This document shows, piece after piece, positions 34,812-42,104 of a DNA stretch of 64,000 nt. The DNA is from JAJRXG01 sp047634015 (GTDB taxonomy: Bacteria; Bacteroidota; Bacteroidia; Chitinophagales; Saprospiraceae): NCBI GenBank assembly GCA_047634015.1, contig JBLIDB010000001.1:1-64000 (forward strand), given 5' to 3'. Positions within the stretch are counted from its first letter, which is position 1. Every line of letters begins with the position of its first letter. Under the pieces are notes generated by a model, which was not told the origin of the DNA, ran no database searches, and was given only the letters and a program-made list of their open reading frames with translations. The position numbers and the translations under genes were made by a program.

Positions 34812-35492
34812 ATGGATTATAAGGAAGTCGGTCGGAGGGTTTTATATTTTTTGTTTGATCCACTGGTTCATATTATCAAAAAACTGGGCATAACTCCCAA
34901 TCACATTACCCTTGTGGGTTTGATCTTGAATATTTGGGCAGTATTACATCTTATTAACTATACGGATTGGGCCTTGGTGGCATACGGTGAAAATTTAGTT
35001 GGATTTGGATTCATACTCGGGTTTGCGGGTTTAATGGATACCATAGACGGGAGATTGGCAAGATTGTATGATATGAAATCAACTTTTGGTGCATTTTTCG
35101 ACTCTGTAATCGATCGATATAGTGAATTCATTATGTTTTTAGGGATACTACTCTACTTTATTCATTTTAATCATATGACAGGATTAGTTTTCGGGTTTAT
35201 GGCATTGATGGGTTCGATAATGGTTAGTTATAATCGATCTAGAGCGGAAGCATTAGGTGTTGATTGTAGTGTTGGGTTTATGCAGCGGCCAGAACGAATT
35301 GTATTCATAGGGCTTTGGACAATAATTTGGGGTGTCCTGTATATGACAGTACCGAGTACTTTTGACTATGAAATCTACGGTGTTGATATCTTTGCCATTG
35401 GTTTTATTTTTCTGGCGATCTCTACTAACATTACAGCCATGCGTCGGATGTTACATTCTCAAAAATTATTGCTTGAACAATCGGGTAATTAA
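34812..35492 (+). CDS. CDP-alcohol phosphatidyltransferase (candidate phosphatidylinositol-phosphate synthase)
   Basis: A 226-aa inner-membrane enzyme with six predicted helices. The complete CDP-alcohol phosphotransferase motif D-x2-D-G-x2-A-R-x8-G-x3-D-x3-D is present: Asp76, Asp79, Gly80, Ala83, Arg84, Gly93, Asp97 and Asp101. It transfers a phosphatidyl group from CDP-diacylglycerol to an alcohol. Because it opens a cluster with inositol-3-phosphate synthase and a PgpA-type phosphatase, the alcohol is most likely inositol 3-phosphate, giving PI-phosphate. Phosphatidylglycerophosphate synthase is the main alternative. Confidence 0.9.
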   Translation: MDYKEVGRRVLYFLFDPLVHIIKKLGITPNHITLVGLILNIWAVLHLINYTDWALVAYGENLVGFGFILGFAGLMDTIDGRLARLYDMKSTFGAFFDSVIDRYSEFIMFLGILLYFIHFNHMTGLVFGFMALMGSIMVSYNRSRAEALGVDCSVGFMQRPERIVFIGLWTIIWGVLYMTVPSTFDYEIYGVDIFAIGFIFLAISTNITAMRRMLHSQKLLLEQSGN

Positions 35493-35536
35493 ATCTATTT
35501 CTATCAAACCATTGAAAAACATCGATAGTCATCGCG

Positions 35537-36451
35537 ATGGGTCATTTTAAACATAGATTGGTTGTTGCTGGCATTTTTGCCATAGCTTATGGGGTTCTGA
35601 TGGGGCTTTTTGTTGGGTGGAGATCTGATCATACCTTTATGTTCGGCCTTGTGCTTGTTATGATGTTAGCACATAAGGAGTCCTATAAGATTGTATTGGC
35701 CTTATCTGGATTTGCCCTTTTCTGGATTATATACGATGCTTTAAGAATTGCGCCTAATTATAGATTTAATGATGTTCATATTAAGGAACCATATGAGATA
35801 GAGTTGGCTCTTTTTGGTATCATAGACGCTGGAAAATTAGTAGTCCCATGTGAATGGTTTCTAACTCGAATAAATGATACTGCTTCACTTATTGCTGGAT
35901 TCTCATACATTCTCTGGATGCCAGCTCCAATGGCATATGCCTTATATCTGTATTGGAAAGATTGGTCTATCTTATTTGATTTTTCCTATGGTTTTTTACT
36001 GACATGCTTTATCGGTTTTTTCTTTTATTACGCATATCCAGCGGCGCCTCCTTGGTATTTTTTAAATCATGGAGTAGGTACAGATTTTAGTATTCCCGGC
36101 AGCGAAGGCCTTCTTTCAGAATTTGACAGAATTCTTGGAGTGACCATATTTAATGGTATTTATGCGAAAGGAGGCAATGTATTCTGCGCCATTCCTTCAT
36201 TACATTCCGCTTATCCGATGCTTTGCCTATTGACTGCTTTACGACGAAAGACATACACGCTGGCTTTTGTCTTCTTAATATGGGGTTTTGGTACATGGTT
36301 CGCCGCGGTATATTCTCAACATCATTATATTATAGATGTGTTAATGGGTATATTTTGTGCCATTTTGGGGCACTTTCTCATTGTTAAAATCCAGAAATTC
36401 TCATGGATATCTTCCTTTAAGAAAATATTCTTGAAGGAGCTGTATCTATGA
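35537..36451 (+). CDS. PAP2-superfamily membrane protein, AUR1/inositol phosphorylceramide synthase-like
   Basis: A 304-aa membrane protein with about seven helices. The PAP2_3/AUR1 motifs are visible: YPAAPPWY near 171-178, PSLHSAYP near 218-225 (catalytic His) and HHYIIDVLMG near 261-270 (second His and Asp). AUR1 moves phosphoinositol from PI to ceramide and releases diacylglycerol. Bacterial AUR1-like proteins in inositol-lipid clusters are proposed to do the same. Plain lipid phosphatase activity is the alternative. It is 44 bases downstream of the phosphatidyltransferase. Confidence 0.87.
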   Translation: MGHFKHRLVVAGIFAIAYGVLMGLFVGWRSDHTFMFGLVLVMMLAHKESYKIVLALSGFALFWIIYDALRIAPNYRFNDVHIKEPYEIELALFGIIDAGKLVVPCEWFLTRINDTASLIAGFSYILWMPAPMAYALYLYWKDWSILFDFSYGFLLTCFIGFFFYYAYPAAPPWYFLNHGVGTDFSIPGSEGLLSEFDRILGVTIFNGIYAKGGNVFCAIPSLHSAYPMLCLLTALRRKTYTLAFVFLIWGFGTWFAAVYSQHHYIIDVLMGIFCAILGHFLIVKIQKFSWISSFKKIFLKELYL

Positions 36452-36582
36452 TATAGTATTACATATTATAATTTCTACCATAGATGCCGCGCAATTGGTT
36501 TACTCGAAAACGTGAATTTTATTGATCAACATGGCAGGTTCGAGTGTTTTTAACTCTTTCTTTTCTGTTAGATTCAAAATCC

Positions 36583-36590
36583 TACCTTTG
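36583..36590 (+). promoter_or_regulatory. -7 box TACCTTTG upstream of inositol-3-phosphate synthase
   Basis: An exact TAnnTTTG match lies 38 bases before the ATG at 36629, in a 177-base gap inside the cluster. It suggests a second, internal promoter that can raise inositol synthase separately. Confidence 0.5.
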
Positions 36591-36628
36591 CGGTCCTTTT
36601 ACGAAAAAATAAATAAAACCTCTATTCT

Positions 36629-37897
36629 ATGAGTAATAATTCAAAAGCAACTAAACCGACGGGTACCCTCGGTATTCTTACCCCTGGAATGGGTGCAGTT
36701 GCCACTACATTCATTGCAGGGTGTATAGCTATTAAGAAAGGTATGGCTAAGCCAATCGGTTCACTTACACAAATGGGCCATATTACCGCCGCGGATGGTA
36801 GTCGACGTCGCATAGATGAGATTGTACCACTCCAAGCATTGGGCGATGTAATCTTTGGAGGATGGGATGTACATCCGGATAGCGTATATGATGCAGCGGT
36901 TAATGCAAAAGTTATAGACCGCTATATGATCGAGCAGTTAAAACCTGAACTGGAAGCCATTAAGCCAATGACTGCTTGCTTTGATCAGCGATATGTCAAA
37001 CGACTCCATGGAACGAATGTGAAGACTCAGACCAATAAGATGGAATTGGCAGAAGCGCTGATGGATGATATTAGAAGATTTAAAGAGGAGAACAATTGTG
37101 ATCGATTGGTGATGGTTTGGTGCGGAAGTACAGAAATGTATATTGAAGAATCTGATGTGCATACTACTCTTGCTAAATTAGAAGAAGGACTTAGAAATAA
37201 TGACGAGAATATCCCTCCGAGCATGATATATGTTTATGCTGCGGTCAAGATGGGTATTCCATATGCTAATGGAGCGCCTAACTTAAGTTGTGATGTGCCA
37301 GCTATCTTAGAATTGGCCGCTCAGACACAGACTCCTATAGCAGGGAAAGATTTCAAAACAGGGCAGACGTTTATGAAGACGATCCTCGCTCCTGGTCTTA
37401 AGTCAAGACATCTGGGTATAGAAGGCTGGTTCAGTACTAATATATTGGGTAATAGAGATGGAGAGGTATTGGATGCGCCTGAGAACTTCAAAACTAAAGA
37501 GGTTTCTAAACTGGGAGTTCTTGAGCAAATATTAGAGCCCGATTTATATCCCGAACTTTATGGTGATATGTATCACAAAGTTCGAATCAATTATTATCCA
37601 CCGAGAGGGGATGCGAAAGAGGGTTGGGATAATATCGATATAAGAGGATGGATGGATTATCCGATGCAAATAAAAGTAGATTTTTTATGTAGAGATAGCA
37701 TACTTGCCGCACCATTAGTATTGGATCTTGCGATCTTGTTAGATCTTGCCAAAAGATCTGGTGAGAGCGGTATCCAGCATTGGTTAAGCTACTATCTAAA
37801 GTCCCCGCAGACCTTACCTGGAGCTAAACCTCAGCACGATTTATTCAAGCAGCATGATGATTTGAATAAAAAACTGTTTGAATTAGCGGGAGAATAA
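36629..37897 (+). CDS. myo-Inositol-1(3)-phosphate synthase
   Basis: A 422-aa NAD-dependent cyclising isomerase that turns glucose 6-phosphate into inositol 3-phosphate. The Rossmann start GILTPGMGAVATTFIAG is at about residues 14-30. The conserved catalytic-domain features IRGWMDYPMQIKVDFLCRDSILAAPLVLDLAIL (near 343-375) are the hallmark of the family, and FKTGQTFMKT (near 246-255) is the typical active-site segment. Length is typical of the bacterial Bacteroidota type. It supplies the inositol head group for the surrounding lipid genes. Confidence 0.95.
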   Translation: MSNNSKATKPTGTLGILTPGMGAVATTFIAGCIAIKKGMAKPIGSLTQMGHITAADGSRRRIDEIVPLQALGDVIFGGWDVHPDSVYDAAVNAKVIDRYMIEQLKPELEAIKPMTACFDQRYVKRLHGTNVKTQTNKMELAEALMDDIRRFKEENNCDRLVMVWCGSTEMYIEESDVHTTLAKLEEGLRNNDENIPPSMIYVYAAVKMGIPYANGAPNLSCDVPAILELAAQTQTPIAGKDFKTGQTFMKTILAPGLKSRHLGIEGWFSTNILGNRDGEVLDAPENFKTKEVSKLGVLEQILEPDLYPELYGDMYHKVRINYYPPRGDAKEGWDNIDIRGWMDYPMQIKVDFLCRDSILAAPLVLDLAILLDLAKRSGESGIQHWLSYYLKSPQTLPGAKPQHDLFKQHDDLNKKLFELAGE

Positions 37898-37906
37898 AAT
37901 AATTCG

Positions 37907-38374
37907 ATGAAGTGGTTAGCAACTTTCATTTCATCCGCAGGTGGAGCAGGATATGTGCCTTTTGCACCCGGTACGTGGGGTACACTTGTAGGCTGTATTA
38001 TCCTCTATGTTTTATCCTACTTCTTCGTTGGGTTCAATTCAGGATGGCAATTGGTGGGCCTTACAATAGTTCTTAGTGTTTTCAGTCATCAGCTAATAGC
38101 TTTTTTGCCTGATACATGGGTTCATGACGATGGTAGAATTGTAATAGACGAAGTTTTAGGACTTTGGGTAACCTTGTTCTTCCTACCAGTTACTCCTACC
38201 ACTTTGGTGCTTGGATTTATCTTTTTTCGCATTTTTGATATTTGGAAACCGCTTGGGATAAGATATTTCGATCAGCTGAAATCAAACTGGGGAGTAATTG
38301 TCGATGATATAGTGGCAGGTGTCTATGCGAATATTGCGTTAAGAGGAGTAATACTAATTTTGTTATGGATATGA
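37907..38374 (+). CDS. PgpA-like phosphatase (candidate phosphatidylinositol-phosphate phosphatase)
   Basis: A 155-aa membrane phosphatase of the phosphatidylglycerophosphatase A family. It carries GYVPFAPGTWGT near 17-28, DDGRIVIDEVLG near 74-85, FFRIFDIWKP near 106-115 and WGVIVDDIVAGVYAN near 127-141. Classical PgpA dephosphorylates PG-phosphate. Here the context suggests it removes the phosphate from PI-phosphate made by the CDP-alcohol enzyme. It follows the inositol synthase by nine bases. Confidence 0.9.
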   Translation: MKWLATFISSAGGAGYVPFAPGTWGTLVGCIILYVLSYFFVGFNSGWQLVGLTIVLSVFSHQLIAFLPDTWVHDDGRIVIDEVLGLWVTLFFLPVTPTTLVLGFIFFRIFDIWKPLGIRYFDQLKSNWGVIVDDIVAGVYANIALRGVILILLWI

Positions 38375-38787
38375 CACTGAAGCAAGGCACTCAGAATGTA
38401 CCTATTGTAAAATCATTTTTTAGGTATAATGCCTCTGCGATGACAGCAAGCGCATTTGATTTTGGTATTACGCTATTTTGCAAGGAGGTATTAGGAGTTC
38501 ACTATTTGGTGTCCGTATTTTTAGGTGCGCTGAGCGGAGGGGTTGTCGCATTTACACTTGGGCGAAACTGGACTTATCTTAGCAAAGACGAAAAACCGCA
38601 AACTCAAGGGGCTAAATATTTGATTATTTGGGTAGGTAGCATATTGTTAAATACATTTGGGGTTTATTTCATAGCAGAAGTCCTTGGCTTTGGTGAGGAG
38701 TATTATATTTATTGGAAAGTAATAACAGCCACTTTGGTTGGAGCCTTTTACAATTTTCCTATGCAGCGATACTTTGTTTTTAAATGA
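38365..38787 (+). CDS. GtrA-like membrane protein
   Basis: A 140-aa protein with four helices (about 26-45, 48-70, 88-106 and 115-135) and the GtrA-type segments RYNASAMTASAFDFGITLF and RNWTYLS. GtrA proteins are thought to flip undecaprenyl-phosphate-linked sugars, and their biochemical role is not firmly shown. Its start either overlaps the PgpA gene by ten bases (38365) or uses the ATGA at 38371; both give the same fold. Its place inside an inositol-lipid cluster suggests a flippase or accessory role for these lipids. Confidence 0.85.
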   Translation: MDMTLKQGTQNVPIVKSFFRYNASAMTASAFDFGITLFCKEVLGVHYLVSVFLGALSGGVVAFTLGRNWTYLSKDEKPQTQGAKYLIIWVGSILLNTFGVYFIAEVLGFGEEYYIYWKVITATLVGAFYNFPMQRYFVFK

Positions 38788-39668
38788 TGTCGGATAAAAA
38801 AAAGCTTCTGTTTATTATAAACCCCTTTGCTGGATATCGAAGCAAGAATAGGATGCCTAAGCTTATCAATGAGGTCATCTCCAAAGAGATGTTTGACTAT
38901 GATATTGAAGAAACTCAATACGCAGGGCATGCTTCTGAGATAGCTGCAGAAGGAGTAACATCCCAGTACAATGCTGTTGTAGCTATTGGTGGTGATGGGA
39001 CACTCAATGAAGTGGCTTCATCTCTTATATATACGGATGTTGCATTAGGGATAGTACCAGGAGGTTCTGGTAATGGGATGTCTACACATTTGGGTATCGG
39101 TCGAAGTGCTCGTAAGGCGCTGAGAATTCTTGGAGATTACAATGTCCGCAGAATGGATTCTGTTAAATTGAATGATAGATTCTATCTTAATATGGCAGGA
39201 ATTGGAATAGATGGCCTTGTAGCATATAAGACAAAACTCAATGCAAAAAGAGGTTTTTCGAATTATCTGAAAGGCGCCCTCGTAGAAAGTATCAAATACA
39301 AGAATCAGAAATACACTATTGAGGTAGATGGCAAGGAATATACAGGGAAGTTCCTTTCAGTCAATGTAGCCAATGGATCTATGTTCGGCTATAATTTCAC
39401 TATAGCTGCCGATGCTGACACTTCGGATGGATTATTGGATACACTCATGATCCGTGATGCCCACAAGATTGATTATTTCGGTAATGCTTGGAGATTTTGG
39501 GCTGGAAGAATTCATAAAAGCAAGTTGGCAAAAACAGCGAAAACATCCTCTTTGAAACTCACTACTTATGAGGATAGTTATATGCATATTGATGGCGAAG
39601 GTTATCCTTGTCCTCCTGGAGAGTTTGAATTTACGGTTATGAAGGATTCCCTTAATGTGATCTGCTAA
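38784..39668 (+). CDS. Diacylglycerol/ceramide kinase-family lipid kinase (YegS/DagK type)
   Basis: A 294-aa soluble lipid kinase. It has the NPFAGYRSKN start (residues 12-21), GGDGTLNEVASS near 70-81 and GGSGNGMS near 93-100, the nucleotide and catalytic loops of the DAGK catalytic domain. The C-terminal domain contains the MHIDGEGYP segment typical of the family. It starts in an ATGA overlap with the GtrA gene. It could rephosphorylate the diacylglycerol released by the AUR1-like enzyme, or phosphorylate ceramide or sphingosine. Confidence 0.9.
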   Translation: MMSDKKKLLFIINPFAGYRSKNRMPKLINEVISKEMFDYDIEETQYAGHASEIAAEGVTSQYNAVVAIGGDGTLNEVASSLIYTDVALGIVPGGSGNGMSTHLGIGRSARKALRILGDYNVRRMDSVKLNDRFYLNMAGIGIDGLVAYKTKLNAKRGFSNYLKGALVESIKYKNQKYTIEVDGKEYTGKFLSVNVANGSMFGYNFTIAADADTSDGLLDTLMIRDAHKIDYFGNAWRFWAGRIHKSKLAKTAKTSSLKLTTYEDSYMHIDGEGYPCPPGEFEFTVMKDSLNVIC

Positions 39669-39731
39669 TTTATCTTTGGCTTGTTAACAACTCATTTAGA
39701 GTAAATTTCACATAATACATCTACAGCTTTC

Positions 39732-39739
39732 TACCTTTG
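39732..39739 (+). promoter_or_regulatory. -7 box TACCTTTG, seven bases before the DUF5916 start
   Basis: An exact TAnnTTTG match followed by TGGGC, ending seven bases before ATG 39747. A second match (TATCTTTG) lies at 39671-39678 just after the lipid-kinase stop, so tandem promoters are possible. Confidence 0.55.
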
Positions 39740-39746
39740 TGGGCTT

Positions 39747-41963
39747 ATGAGAATTATATTATTCTTTTTTACAATGTGTTCGGTCATTTGGACTTATGCA
39801 CAGGCTGGATTAGAGCTTTCCGAAGTTCAGGTTAAGTCTATCGAATCGGGTCGTGTTACAGTTGATGGAGAGCTGAATGAAGCTTTCTGGATGGAAATTA
39901 CTCCGGCCACGGACTTTCAGCAATATTTTCCTACAGATTCTATAAAGGCCCAAGCAAGGACAGAGATTTATCTGGCGTCAGATGATGAGCATCTATACGT
40001 AGGATTAAAGTGTGTTTCTGCAGGCAATAAATGGATCGTTCCTTCTCTTAAACGGGATTACAGGGCAGGAGGTAATGACAATGTAACTTTAGTTTTTGAT
40101 TCATTTGATGATCAGACTAATGCAATATTCTTTGGCATCAATCCTGAGGGCGTTATCAGGGAGGGGCTTATTAGCAATGGTGGAAATAGGAGAGAGGATT
40201 TTTCTGAATCATGGGATAATAAATGGGCTGGAACTTCCAAGAAATACGATGGGTATTATACTGCCGAGTTAGCAATTCCATTTAGTACGCTGAGATATAA
40301 TGCCGATAATGATAGATGGGGATTAATGTCCTACAGATTCGATACGCAAATCAATGAGTGGAGTACTTGGCCGGGAACACCTCAGAATCAAGTTTTATTC
40401 AACTTAGCCCATATGGGTGAGATAAACTGGGAGGTCGCTCCACCTAAAGGAAAAAAACAAGTAAGTATTATACCTTTTATTTCCGCAGGAGTAAGCAGGG
40501 ATTTCGAAGAAGGTACACCTTCAGATAAGTTCATAGAAGTTGGGGGAGATGCTAAAATTGCGCTGACTTCAGGGTTGAATCTAGATCTAACAATAAATCC
40601 AGATTTCTCTCAAGTGGAAGTAGATCAGCAGATAACTAATCTGGATAGATTCGAATTATTCTTTCCAGAAAGACGCCAGTTCTTTTTAGAAAATGCTGAT
40701 TTGTTTGGTCAGTTTGGATTTCAAAGTATCAATCCATTTTTCTCACGAAGGATCGGCGTTGCGAATGATGTAGAAACAGATAATACGGTTCAAAATCGAA
40801 TCTATGGTGGCCTTAGGCTAAGTGGGAAGGTCAATAAAAAGCTGAGAGTGGGGTTGCTGAACATGCATACAGAGTCCAACCATGAGCAAGGGATTCCCTC
40901 TACAAATTATGCAGTTCTTGCCCTCCAACAAAAAGTTCTTAGTAGATCTAACATCAGCTTTATCGCTGTCAATAAAAACGCTGCCTTAGATAATCTTGAG
41001 GGTAGTGATTTAAGCAAATTCAATCGAGTTTTTGGTGTAGACTTTAATTATGCTAACAATGATAACACATGGTCAGGTAAGACTTTCGCACATACAGCTC
41101 TTACTCAAAATCAAGGTGCAAAATTGAGTCATGGTACAAACTTAAATTATAATAAAAGAGAATTTGGACTTTCTTGGGAGCATGCATATGTGCAGGATGG
41201 TTATAACGCAGAAGTGGGCTTTATAAGAAGGACAAATTATATCAGGATCGCGCCTTCTGGAGAGTTAAGATTCTATCCGGCAGGAAAGAAGCTGAATACG
41301 TTCAACCTTGGTACGGAGACTGAAATGATTTGGAAGACAGGATTTGGGAAGACCGATCATGAGATAAGAATAGGAAGTGAAATTGGATTAACAAATAGCA
41401 CACGTCTGGGCGTTTTTTTTAACCATAATTATGTCTACCTGTTTGATGATTTTGATCCAACGGGTACAGACTCAGCTCCCCTAATGGCAGATAGTGAATA
41501 CAATTACTGGAATATCGCCGGATTCTGGAGTTCGGATTCCAGAAAGAAGTTGTCCTTTCAATTACGACCATATATAGGTCAGTACTTTAATGGGAATAGA
41601 TATGGAACCCGTGGTTCTATATCATTGCGTTATGAGCCAAGAGGATCAATAAGGTTGGATTATTCTGTGAACTATTTTGATATGCCTCATTTAGATGAGG
41701 TGAAAAGTACACTTCTAATAGGTCCAAGAATTGATTACACTTTCTCAAGGTCAGTATTTTCGACTTTGTTTGTTCAGTACAATAGTCAATCTCAGAATAC
41801 TAATGTGAATGCACGACTACAATGGCGATTTGCCCCCGTTTCTGACTTTTTCTTAGTCTATACGGACAATTATTTTAGCGGATTAGATCCTTCGGATCGA
41901 TTCGCATTAAATGTTAGAAACCGCTCAATCGTAGCAAAGCTTACCTATTGGTTCAATACATAA
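39747..41963 (+). CDS. DUF5916 outer-membrane protein with CBM9-like N-terminal domain
   Basis: A 738-aa exported protein. The signal peptide is residues 1-18 (TYAQA). A CBM9-like sugar-binding-type domain covers about 25-215, with VDGELNEAFW near the start and EVDNDR-like strand patterns after it. The rest (about 230-738) is rich in alternating aromatic strands, contains NPDFSQVEVDQQITNLDRFELFFPERRQFFLEN, the typical DUF5916 core, and ends in a C-terminal Phe strand (VAKLTYWFNT). This predicts an outer-membrane beta-barrel. Function is unknown in this family. Confidence 0.85.
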   Translation: MRIILFFFTMCSVIWTYAQAGLELSEVQVKSIESGRVTVDGELNEAFWMEITPATDFQQYFPTDSIKAQARTEIYLASDDEHLYVGLKCVSAGNKWIVPSLKRDYRAGGNDNVTLVFDSFDDQTNAIFFGINPEGVIREGLISNGGNRREDFSESWDNKWAGTSKKYDGYYTAELAIPFSTLRYNADNDRWGLMSYRFDTQINEWSTWPGTPQNQVLFNLAHMGEINWEVAPPKGKKQVSIIPFISAGVSRDFEEGTPSDKFIEVGGDAKIALTSGLNLDLTINPDFSQVEVDQQITNLDRFELFFPERRQFFLENADLFGQFGFQSINPFFSRRIGVANDVETDNTVQNRIYGGLRLSGKVNKKLRVGLLNMHTESNHEQGIPSTNYAVLALQQKVLSRSNISFIAVNKNAALDNLEGSDLSKFNRVFGVDFNYANNDNTWSGKTFAHTALTQNQGAKLSHGTNLNYNKREFGLSWEHAYVQDGYNAEVGFIRRTNYIRIAPSGELRFYPAGKKLNTFNLGTETEMIWKTGFGKTDHEIRIGSEIGLTNSTRLGVFFNHNYVYLFDDFDPTGTDSAPLMADSEYNYWNIAGFWSSDSRKKLSFQLRPYIGQYFNGNRYGTRGSISLRYEPRGSIRLDYSVNYFDMPHLDEVKSTLLIGPRIDYTFSRSVFSTLFVQYNSQSQNTNVNARLQWRFAPVSDFFLVYTDNYFSGLDPSDRFALNVRNRSIVAKLTYWFNT

Positions 41964-42104
41964 ATCAAAAGCTTCATGCGTTTGTCTATAATTGCCACGC
42001 ATTTGTATACAATTCAGAACATTGATTTTGAATTTGATCAACATTACGGGGTGTTTCGGGTTTATACCTTCTATTCACTTTATAATACAAATCAACTACA
42101 TCTT

